Positions 24,404 to 31,629 of a DNA stretch of 36,720 nt are shown here, piece after piece. Each line of letters begins with the position of its first letter. The first letter of the stretch is position 1. The stretch is taken from NCBI GenBank assembly GCA_040756995.1, contig JBFLYK010000062.1, positions 1 to 36,720 of the forward strand. The letters run 5' to 3'. The position numbers and the translations under genes are program-made. The notes beneath the pieces are model-generated. The model saw nothing but the letters and a program-made list of their open reading frames with translations, was not told the origin of the DNA and searched no databases. Source of the stretch: BP-133 sp040756995 (lineage in GTDB: Bacteria; Actinomycetota; Acidimicrobiia; IMCC26256; BP-133).

Positions 24404-25396
24404 TCAGCGGAAGGCGGGCATGACGTCGGTGGCGAAACGGTCCAGCTGGGCGGTCTGGATCAGCAGTGCGTCGAGGCCGAGCGCCTCGTAGCGGCGCAGC
24501 TCCTCGATGACCATGTCGGCGGTGCCGCAGAAGATGCTGTCGACGAACCGCCGGTAGGCGGGACGGTCCCGGTCCAGGCCGTAGAGGTGCTTCCCCGTGT
24601 CGTCGACCAGGTAGCCGTAGCCGAGGATGTGCTCGTCGTAGAAGTCGTGCAGGAGCATCTCGCGGAGGTACTCCGCTTCCTCCACGGTGTCGCCCAGGCA
24701 GACGTCCTTGAAGCAGGCGACCTGCAATTCCTCTTCGGGAAATCCCGCTTCGGTACCCGCCCGGCGGTATTCCCGCACCGTCGTCTCGAGCAGCTCCAGG
24801 TTGGCGTTGGCCAGCCAGTAGCGGGCGCCGGCCTGCCCGGCCCGCCGGGCGGCCCGGGGCGACGTCCCGCCGCAGAACCACACGGGGATGGGCCGCTGGA
24901 TCGGGACGGGCGACAGGCGGGCCTTCTCGTAGCGGTAATGCCGGCCCTCGAAGGAGAACTCCTCCCCCCGGGTGGCGGCCATGATCACCTGCAGGCCTTC
25001 CACCAGCCGCTCGCCCCGGGTCCGCTTCTCGGTTCCGATCCCGTCGAACTCGTAGGGCCGATAGCCCATGCCGAGGCCGAGGATGACCCGCCCGCCGGAG
25101 AGAACGTCCACGGTGGAGGCCAGCTCGGCGGCGGCCAGCGGGTCGTAGAGCGGAAGGAGCAACGCGCCAGTGACGAGCCGGATCTTGGTCGTGGCCGAGG
25201 CGGCGGCGGCCAGGGCGACGAGCGGCGAAGGGATGAAGCCGTCGTACATGAAATGGTGCTCGGGGGCGAGGTAGGCGTCGAAGCCCAGCGCCTCGGCCTG
25301 CTTGGCCCCCTGGACGTAGCCGTCGTAGCTGTCGGCCAGCGCCGCCGGTGCCGCCCGCACTTTGAACAATCCCATCCCGCCGGTCCAGAACTCCAT
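24404..25396 (-). CDS. LLM-class flavin-dependent oxidoreductase
   Basis: A 330-residue luciferase-like TIM-barrel protein: AKQAEALGFDAYLAPEHHF, TTKIRLVTGALLLPLYDPLA, ELASTVDVLSGGRVILGLGM and the C-terminal region RRYEALGLDALLIQ. Members use FMNH2 with oxygen as monooxygenases, or F420 as dehydrogenases/reductases; the sequence alone does not settle which. A Baeyer-Villiger or hydroxylating step on the hydrophobic substrate is possible. A GGAGGAG lies 12 bases before ATG 25396. It is next to a second, shorter LLM-like gene, with a 22-base gap. Confidence 0.92.
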   Translation of the reverse strand: MEFWTGGMGLFKVRAAPAALADSYDGYVQGAKQAEALGFDAYLAPEHHFMYDGFIPSPLVALAAAASATTKIRLVTGALLLPLYDPLAAAELASTVDVLSGGRVILGLGMGYRPYEFDGIGTEKRTRGERLVEGLQVIMAATRGEEFSFEGRHYRYEKARLSPVPIQRPIPVWFCGGTSPRAARRAGQAGARYWLANANLELLETTVREYRRAGTEAGFPEEELQVACFKDVCLGDTVEEAEYLREMLLHDFYDEHILGYGYLVDDTGKHLYGLDRDRPAYRRFVDSIFCGTADMVIEELRRYEALGLDALLIQTAQLDRFATDVMPAFR

Positions 25397-25418
25397 GTGG
25401 CTGTTCAGCTCCTCCCGT

Positions 25419-26351
25419 TCACGTCTGGCACAGGGGTTGGATCTCCGAGGCGTAGGTACTCAGCTGCGCCACCCGGCCTCGTTGCTCGGCGGTTCGGCGC
25501 CAGACCAGATGGGCGACGCCCGCCTGGGCCCGCAGGTCCCGGATGACCGAGACGACGTCCCCCGGCGAGCCGCCGACGGTCTGCCCGTCGCCGTCACCGT
25601 CGAAGTCCATGCGCCGTTCGACCACCGGCTCCACCTCGTAGGGCTTCCGGCCCGCCCGCCCGGCCCGCTCCCGGTAGGCGCGCAGCAGTTCCAGCGCCGT
25701 ACCGGTCGGGACGTCGGGTCCCACGTACGGCGACACGCCCGTCGCCGCCGCCCATTCGAGGACCGCGGGGTCGTCGATCTCGACATACACCGGCGGGCGG
25801 GCGGCGTAGGGCTTGGGAGTGACGGCCAGGAACGGAGGGGTCGCGGGCCCCCACTCCCACTGCGGCCGGTGGCCGTTTCCCGGGGCGGGATGGCTCGCTC
25901 CTGCGGGAGCGTCGTCGGCGGTGCTGGCCGGGAAGCGGAACGAGGTGCCCCGGTAGCGCAGCTCGTCGCTGGACCAGGCGGCGAGGAGGAAGTCGATCCG
26001 TTCGATGACCACCGGCGCGTCGGCCGCTTCCCGCCGAGGGGAGGCGACGCCCAGACCGGCCCGTCCCCGGGCGAAGGTGTCGACGACGGCCATCTCTTCC
26101 GCCACCCGGACGACGTTGGTCCCGGCCAGACGGCGCCCCGCCACCCGCAGCTGGATGGACGACGTCCGCCGGGCGGCGAAGGCCAGGAAGGCGGCCGGCG
26201 CCGAGCAGGCGGCGTCGTGTTCCCGTCCTTCCTCGACCCAGGCGCTGTCGATCCCCAGCCCGTCGGCCGTGGTGAGCTCGGTCATGATCGAGCGCCAGGC
26301 GGAGCGTGGATCTTCGCCGGCGTCGATGTCCCAGCTGACGCCCAGCCTCAT
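25419..26351 (-). CDS. LLM-class oxidoreductase-like protein, divergent
   Basis: A 310-residue luciferase-like protein: TADGLGIDSAWVEEG, SIQLRVAGRRLAGTNVVRVA, EEMAVVDTFARGRAGLGVAS, with GSPGDVVSVIRDLRAQAGVA near the C-terminus. Compared with its neighbour it is shorter, lacks the clear HH pair and carries a Pro/Gly/Ala-rich insertion (about residues 140-170), so it may be a regulatory or partner subunit, as LuxB is to LuxA (inference). The ATG overlaps the upstream ligase stop by 4 bases (ATGA at 26348-26351). Confidence 0.86.
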   Translation of the reverse strand: MRLGVSWDIDAGEDPRSAWRSIMTELTTADGLGIDSAWVEEGREHDAACSAPAAFLAFAARRTSSIQLRVAGRRLAGTNVVRVAEEMAVVDTFARGRAGLGVASPRREAADAPVVIERIDFLLAAWSSDELRYRGTSFRFPASTADDAPAGASHPAPGNGHRPQWEWGPATPPFLAVTPKPYAARPPVYVEIDDPAVLEWAAATGVSPYVGPDVPTGTALELLRAYRERAGRAGRKPYEVEPVVERRMDFDGDGDGQTVGGSPGDVVSVIRDLRAQAGVAHLVWRRTAEQRGRVAQLSTYASEIQPLCQT

Positions 26352-28045
26352 GACACCCCCCGCGCCGTGTCCCCCTGGGCGCTCACGCGCTGGGCGATGT
26401 CCTCCTGCAGCGACACCTTGCGGACCTTGCCGGTGGGGGTGAGAGGCAGCTCGTCGACGACGACGAGATGCTCGGGGACCTTGTGCTTGCTCACCTTCTG
26501 GTCGAGGAGGAACCGGGCGAGGTCGTCGAGGGTGACACTGGAGCCCGTCCGGGGGACGACGTAGGCGCAGACGCGTTCGCCGAGTTCGCGGTCGGGCATG
26601 CCGACGACGGCCACGTCGGCCACGTCGGGGTGTTCGGCCAGGAGGTCTTCAATCTCCTTGGGGTAGATCTTGGTGCCACCCCGGTTGATGACCTCCGACC
26701 GTCGGCTGGCGAAGTGCAGGTAGCCGTCGTCGTCGACGAACCCGAGGTCGCCGGTGAAGAACCAACCGTCGTCGTCGCGGGTGGCGGCGGTGAGCTCGGG
26801 CTGGCGGTGGTAACCGAGGAAGAGGGTCGGGCCCCGGTAGGCGATCTCCCCCACCGTGCCGGCGGGGAGTTCCCGGGTGTGGTCGTCGGGGTCGACGATC
26901 CGCAACTCGGCTCCGGGAACGGGCCGCCCCACGGTGTCGCGGGCTTTGTCGGGCGGGTCGAACGCCGTCGTCTGGGTGTGGACGAGGTTCTCACCGAGAC
27001 CGTAGGTGTTGCTGGGCCGTACCCCCCAGGTGCGTTCCAGCTGCTCGAGCAGCTCGGGGGCGGAGCGGGCACCGCCGGTCATGACGTGCTTGACGCTGGA
27101 GGTGTCGAACCGGTCGAAGTCGGGGTGGTTGAGGATGCCGCTCAGGTGGGCGGGGGTGCCGGCAATCATCGTCACCCGGTCGGAGGCGATGTGCTCGAGC
27201 ACGTCGCCCGCCCGGTACCGGGCGACCAGGACCACCGGGCGGCCGCCGAGCGAGGCGAAGTAGGTGAGGAAATGCCCGAAGCTGTGGGTCATGGGTGAGC
27301 AGGTGAGGACGACCGCTTCGGGCATCGCCATCTTGACGAAGTCGACCATTCCCTTCATGTAGGAGATCAACGTGTTGTGGGTGTGGAGGAACCCTTTGGG
27401 ATCGCCTTCCGTGCCCGAGGTGAAGTTGAGGTAGAAGACGGCGTCGGGGTCGTCGGCCGACGTCACGGTGCCCTTCGCTGATCGCCCGTCGTCGACGAGC
27501 TCCTCGAGGCCGACCTCACCTTCGCCCTCGCCCTTCTCGCCGGCGACGACGAGGAGGCGCAGCGCCGGGAGCCGCTCCCGCATGCCCCGGACGGCGTCGG
27601 CAAAGGCGAAGCCTCCCGATGAGGCGGGCACGACGACGGCATCGGATTCGCAGAAGCGCAGCAGCGACTCCATCTCCCGCTCCCGGTACACGACGTGCAT
27701 CGGGTGGATGACGGCGCCGAGGCGGGACAGGGCGACCTGGAGGTAGCAGAACTCGGCGACGTTGGGCAGCTGCACCGTCACGACGTCGCCGGCACCGATC
27801 CCGGCGGCGCGCAACCCCGCGGCCAGGGCGTCGGAGCGCTCCTTCCACTCCCGGAAGGTGATCCGCTTGTCCTTGGTGATGAGGGCGACGGCGTCGGGGG
27901 TGGCGGCGACGGTCTCGTCGAAGACGCCGTGGAGGGTGAGGTCCCGCCACATCCCGGCCGAGGCCCACCGGGCCCGGTACTCCTCGGAGAAGCGGGGAAA
28001 GCGTTCCCGCTTCGCGGACGCGTCGACGGCAGCCGTTTGGCTCAT
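26348..28045 (-). CDS. Acyl-CoA synthetase (cyclohexanecarboxylate-CoA ligase-like)
   Basis: A 565-residue AMP-binding CoA ligase. P-loop FTSGTEGDPKG at residues 208-218 (Glu in place of the second Thr), A5 region TYGLGENL, TGDLGFVDDDGYLHFASRRS, INRGGTKIYPKEIE and the catalytic lysine motif LTPTGKVRKVSL. The long N-terminus with HGVFDETVAATPDAVAL is typical of fatty- or alicyclic-acid ligases. It activates an unidentified acid to a CoA thioester. AAGGAG lies 8 bases before ATG 28045, 20 bases after the P450-ferredoxin stop, so oxidised product and activation are plausibly sequential. Confidence 0.93.
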   Translation of the reverse strand: MSQTAAVDASAKRERFPRFSEEYRARWASAGMWRDLTLHGVFDETVAATPDAVALITKDKRITFREWKERSDALAAGLRAAGIGAGDVVTVQLPNVAEFCYLQVALSRLGAVIHPMHVVYREREMESLLRFCESDAVVVPASSGGFAFADAVRGMRERLPALRLLVVAGEKGEGEGEVGLEELVDDGRSAKGTVTSADDPDAVFYLNFTSGTEGDPKGFLHTHNTLISYMKGMVDFVKMAMPEAVVLTCSPMTHSFGHFLTYFASLGGRPVVLVARYRAGDVLEHIASDRVTMIAGTPAHLSGILNHPDFDRFDTSSVKHVMTGGARSAPELLEQLERTWGVRPSNTYGLGENLVHTQTTAFDPPDKARDTVGRPVPGAELRIVDPDDHTRELPAGTVGEIAYRGPTLFLGYHRQPELTAATRDDDGWFFTGDLGFVDDDGYLHFASRRSEVINRGGTKIYPKEIEDLLAEHPDVADVAVVGMPDRELGERVCAYVVPRTGSSVTLDDLARFLLDQKVSKHKVPEHLVVVDELPLTPTGKVRKVSLQEDIAQRVSAQGDTARGVS

Positions 28046-28065
28046 GTCGTTCTCCTTGTGCGTCG

Positions 28066-29586
28066 TCAGGCCAGTCGCTGGCCGTTCCTGTGCACACTGA
28101 TCGCCCCGGTCGGGCAGGCGAGCGCGGCCTGGACGATGACCTCCTCGGGAGCAGCTCCGGGGTCTTCCACCTGGGCGAGGTCGTCGGTGACCCGGAAGAC
28201 GCTGGCGGCGAGCCGCTCGCAGTTCCCGGTCCCCATGCAGACATCAGCGTCGATCGTGACCTCGAGGCCAGTTCCGTTGGTGTCGCGCCGCGTGCCGGCC
28301 CCCACCGGTGAGACGTCGGTGCCGGCAGCCACCGGGTCGAATTCGAGCCACAGGGCTTGCAGGCCCCGCAGGAGCGGGTGCTGGTTGTGCTGGATCTCCT
28401 GGTCGGAACCGAAGCGCAGGTTGGCCAGCCGGGTGGCGAACGTTTCCAGCGCGATCTGCGCCTCCCGCCGGGCCAGCGGCGCCCCGATGCAGTAGTGGAT
28501 GCCGTAGGCGAAGGCCAGGTGCTGTTTGATGTTGCCCCGCCCGACCTGGAACGACTCCGGGTCGGGGAAGCGGCTGGGGTCGCGGTTGGCGGCGCCGTAG
28601 AGGACGAGCACCTTGGCCCCGGCGGGAACCGTGACGTCGCCAATGGGGAAGTCCGACACCGCCCGCCGGAACAGGCCCTGGACCGGGGATTCGATCCGCA
28701 GCGCCTCCTCCACCACTCCGGGGACCAAGGACAGGTCGGCGCGGATCTTGTCGTAGAGGCCCGGTTCGGTGGCGATCTTCCAGAACATGCTGCCGATCAG
28801 GTTGGTGGTCGTCTCATTGCCCGCCACCAGCATCTGCATGAGGATGCTGAGCAGCTCGGCCATGTCGAGCCGGCGTCCGTCGGGCAGCGTGGCTTCCGCC
28901 ATGACCGTGAGCACGTCGTCGCGGGGGTGCCGGCGGCGGTCCTCCACCTGCTCGGCGAAGTAGTTCTGGAACTCGATGATGCTGTGGGCCGATTCGACCA
29001 TGCGCTCCTCGGTCACGCCACCGCCGATGGCCACCACGGAGTCGTCGGACCATTTCTTGAACGTGTCGAGCATGTCGGGCGGGACGCCGAGGATCTCGGC
29101 GATCGTGAGGATGGGCAGTGGGACGGCGAGCCGGCTGACGAGCTCGACGCGGCCGTCGGGAGCGAAGCCGTCGATGAGCTCGTTGGCGATCTCGTAGATG
29201 CGGGCCTCCATGGCCTCGGCGGTGCGCTTGGCCGACCAGGCGTGGTTGACCACGCTTCGGTAGCCGGTGTGCTCCGGCTGGTTGCAGGTCACGAGCGTGG
29301 GCACGTTGGGGTAGCCGTGCTCCATCACCTGGCGTACGGCCGGCGACCAGTAGTCGGGATTGCCGAGGGCCGGGCCGGACCCCGCTTCGAACATCTCCGA
29401 TCCGTCCCACTGGTGGAAGACGTCGGGGTTGCGCAGCACGGTCATGCACTCGGCGTAGCCGGTCACCAGCCAGATGTCGTGCTCGTCGAGGTAGGCCACC
29501 GGCGAGGCGCTGCGCAGCAGGTCGTACATGGGATAGGGGTTTTCGATGACCTCCGGGTCGATGAGGTCGAAGGGGTTGGAGCTCAC
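28066..29586 (-). CDS. Cytochrome P450 fused to C-terminal 3Fe-4S-type ferredoxin
   Basis: A 506-residue fusion. Residues 1-418 form a P450: I-helix AGNETTTN (255-262), ExxR at Glu294-Arg297, heme loop FAYGIHYCIG with ligand Cys366. After a short linker (about 419-440) a ferredoxin domain follows with Cys450, Cys456 and Cys491 (CMGTGNC and ACPTGAI), the three-cysteine pattern of actinobacterial 3Fe-4S ferredoxins. The usual separate electron donor is thus built in, leaving only a reductase to be supplied elsewhere. The GTG at 29586 is preceded by AAGGAAA; upstream in-frame codons belong to the LivF tail. It is paralogous to the P450 at 8823-10058. Confidence 0.94.
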   Translation of the reverse strand: MSSNPFDLIDPEVIENPYPMYDLLRSASPVAYLDEHDIWLVTGYAECMTVLRNPDVFHQWDGSEMFEAGSGPALGNPDYWSPAVRQVMEHGYPNVPTLVTCNQPEHTGYRSVVNHAWSAKRTAEAMEARIYEIANELIDGFAPDGRVELVSRLAVPLPILTIAEILGVPPDMLDTFKKWSDDSVVAIGGGVTEERMVESAHSIIEFQNYFAEQVEDRRRHPRDDVLTVMAEATLPDGRRLDMAELLSILMQMLVAGNETTTNLIGSMFWKIATEPGLYDKIRADLSLVPGVVEEALRIESPVQGLFRRAVSDFPIGDVTVPAGAKVLVLYGAANRDPSRFPDPESFQVGRGNIKQHLAFAYGIHYCIGAPLARREAQIALETFATRLANLRFGSDQEIQHNQHPLLRGLQALWLEFDPVAAGTDVSPVGAGTRRDTNGTGLEVTIDADVCMGTGNCERLAASVFRVTDDLAQVEDPGAAPEEVIVQAALACPTGAISVHRNGQRLA

Positions 29587-29635
29587 CGGTTTCCTTTCCG
29601 TTTCCTGGTCGTCGTGCCCACCCGTTCCGGCCTCC

Positions 29636-30415
29636 TCATCGCCGGCCGGCGGGGCTCGCTGCCCGCCCGCCCGCCGCGCCGGCAAGGGCGCCGTTGGAGG
29701 GTGCCGTCCCTTCCGACATGTAGATCTCGACGAGCTGGGGCGACCCGACCAGCTCGGCCGTCGGGGCAGTGGCCGCCACTCTTCCCTTGTGCATCACGTA
29801 GGCGCGGTCGGCGAAGTGCAGCCCCACGGTGACGTACTGCTCCACGATGATGATGGTGAGACCGTCCCGGCGCAGCTCGCCGAACAGCTCGTAGAGCTCG
29901 TCGACGAAGCGGGGGGCCAGCCCCAACGAGGGTTCGTCGATCATCAGGAGGCGGGGCCGGGTCATGAGACCGCGGGCGACAGCCAGCATCTGGGCTTCCC
30001 CGCCGGAGAGGCTTCCCGCCCGCTGCGCCATTCGGGCCGCGAGCCGGGGGAAGCGCTCCGTCACCCGGTCGATCTCCGCCGCCGCCTGCTTGGCCCGGAG
30101 CCGGCGGGTGTAGGCGCCCATCGCCAGGTTCTCCCGCACCGTCAGCGACGGGAACACGCCCCGTCCCTCGGGGACCAGGGCCAGCCCGGCGGCGGCCCGC
30201 TCCTCGGCCGACCAGCGGGTGACGTCCTTGCCGTCGAAGCGGATCACGCCTGTCGTCGGCCGTTTGAGGCCGGAGAGTAGCGCCATCGTGGTGCTCTTCC
30301 CCGCCCCGTTGCGGCCGAGGACGGCGATCGCCTCCCCTTCGCCGACTTCGAGGTCGACGTCCCGCACCGCCGGGATGGGGCCGTAGTGGGCGGTCAAACC
30401 GGAGGCTTCAAGCAT
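29636..30415 (-). CDS. LivF-type ABC ATPase
   Basis: A 259-residue ATP-binding protein of a HAAT-type importer. Walker A GRNGAGKST, signature LSGGEAQ, Walker B LLMIDEPSLGLAP and IIIVEQYV in the switch position, all typical of LivF. ATG 30415 (MLEASGL) gives an 8-base overlap with the LivG-type gene; an upstream in-frame start at 30445 would overlap by 38 bases and is less likely. The C-terminus ends in a Gly/Ala/Arg-rich tail. It is the last transporter gene before the catabolic block. Confidence 0.94.
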   Translation of the reverse strand: MLEASGLTAHYGPIPAVRDVDLEVGEGEAIAVLGRNGAGKSTTMALLSGLKRPTTGVIRFDGKDVTRWSAEERAAAGLALVPEGRGVFPSLTVRENLAMGAYTRRLRAKQAAAEIDRVTERFPRLAARMAQRAGSLSGGEAQMLAVARGLMTRPRLLMIDEPSLGLAPRFVDELYELFGELRRDGLTIIIVEQYVTVGLHFADRAYVMHKGRVAATAPTAELVGSPQLVEIYMSEGTAPSNGALAGAAGGRAASPAGRR

Positions 30416-31211
30416 GGACGACTTCGCTCCCCTTCTCCGCTTCACTCTTCGAGCCGAGGTAGACCTCGATGACCTTGCTGTCCCGCAGCACCGCCTCAGT
30501 CGGTCCGGAGGCGATCAGCTGTCCGAAGTCGAGCACCGAGGTGTGCGACGCCACGCTGCGGATGAAATCCATGTCGTGTTCGATGGCCAAGACGGTGAGG
30601 TCGAAGGCCTCCCGGGCCCGCAGTACGAGGGCGGCGAGGTCGGCGGTCTCGTGGGCGTCCATGCCCGCCGACGGCTCGTCGAGGAGCACGAACCGCGGTC
30701 CGGCGGCCAGCGCCCGGGCGATCTCCAGCCGGCGCCGGTCACCGTAGGAGAGGCTTCCCGCCGGCCGGTCGTGTGCCGCGGCCAGCCCCACGAACTCGAG
30801 GGCCTCGTCGACGACCCGGCGGATCATCCGGTCTTCCCGGCGGACGGCCGGTGCCCGCAGCATGGCCCGCAGGAGACCGGTACGCCGGAACCGGGCCGCC
30901 CCGACGGCCACGTTGTCGGCCACCGAGAGCGCTTCCACCAGGGACAAGTTCTGGAAGGTGCGGGCGATTCCCAGCCGGGCCCGGCCGCGGCTGTCGAGCC
31001 CGGTGATGTCCTGGCCGTCGAAGACCACCCGGCCGCTGGTCATCGGGCCGGACCCGTTGATGGCGTTGAAGGTCGTCGTCTTTCCGGCGCCGTTCGGCCC
31101 GATGAGCCCGAAGATCGACCCTTCCTCGACCGTCAGGCTGAGGTCGTCGACGGCCACCAGCCCGCCGAAGCGGACCGTCAGGTGCTCAACGGCGAGCAGC
31201 GGCCGGTTCAT
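30408..31211 (-). CDS. LivG-type ABC ATPase
   Basis: A 267-residue ATP-binding protein. Walker A GPNGAGKTTT, the LivG-typical long segment after RTFQNLSLVEALSVADNVAV, signature LSYGDRR, Walker B VLLDEPSAGMD and switch AIEHDMDF. It pairs with the LivF-type subunit downstream and the fused permease 33146-35248. ATG 31211 overlaps the upstream small membrane protein stop by one base (TGATG). The open frame upstream of this ATG is a shadow of the preceding genes. Confidence 0.94.
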   Translation of the reverse strand: MNRPLLAVEHLTVRFGGLVAVDDLSLTVEEGSIFGLIGPNGAGKTTTFNAINGSGPMTSGRVVFDGQDITGLDSRGRARLGIARTFQNLSLVEALSVADNVAVGAARFRRTGLLRAMLRAPAVRREDRMIRRVVDEALEFVGLAAAHDRPAGSLSYGDRRRLEIARALAAGPRFVLLDEPSAGMDAHETADLAALVLRAREAFDLTVLAIEHDMDFIRSVASHTSVLDFGQLIASGPTEAVLRDSKVIEVYLGSKSEAEKGSEVVHA

Positions 31212-31624
31212 CAGCGGCTCCCGCCCGTCGCCGGCGGCGTGGTGCGGTCCTGGGATCCGACGAGTTCCTCGACGCGCTCCAGCCGCTCGAGCAGCAGGGC
31301 GATGCCCTGGCGGTCGCAGGAGTGTTCGTAGTCGACGAAGAGGGCCACCGCCCCGAGCATGAGGGCCAGGGCCGTCCCGCCGATCGAGAAGAAGTACGGC
31401 AGTTGGGCGTAGATGTCGTTGGTGGCCGACACCTGGAACCATCCGACGACCAGGGCGACGAGGGCGCCGACACCGAGGAGGCCGCTGGCCAGGAGGCGCC
31501 GGTCGAGCGCCGGGCGGGCCGCGCCGGCCGACGCCCGGGCCACCGTGGCCGTCGACTGCTGGCTCCGGGCGCCGTCGGGCTCGGTGACGAGCGGGTGCGT
31601 TTCGAGCGAGCTGGTACGGGCCAT
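31211..31624 (-). CDS. Small two-helix membrane protein
   Basis: A 137-residue protein of no recognised family. It has a hydrophilic N-terminus, two transmembrane segments (LLASGLLGVGALVALVVGWF and FFSIGGTALALMLGAVALFV) and a charged C-terminal helix (GIALLLERLERVEELVG) that may form a coiled coil. ATG 31624 is preferred because GGAGG lies 9 bases upstream; the in-frame TTG at 31633 has no spaced ribosome-binding site. It lies between the surface protein and the LivG-type ATPase, so it could be an accessory subunit linking the surface protein to the transporter (inference). Confidence 0.8.
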   Translation of the reverse strand: MARTSSLETHPLVTEPDGARSQQSTATVARASAGAARPALDRRLLASGLLGVGALVALVVGWFQVSATNDIYAQLPYFFSIGGTALALMLGAVALFVDYEHSCDRQGIALLLERLERVEELVGSQDRTTPPATGGSR

Positions 31625-31629
31625 GAACG

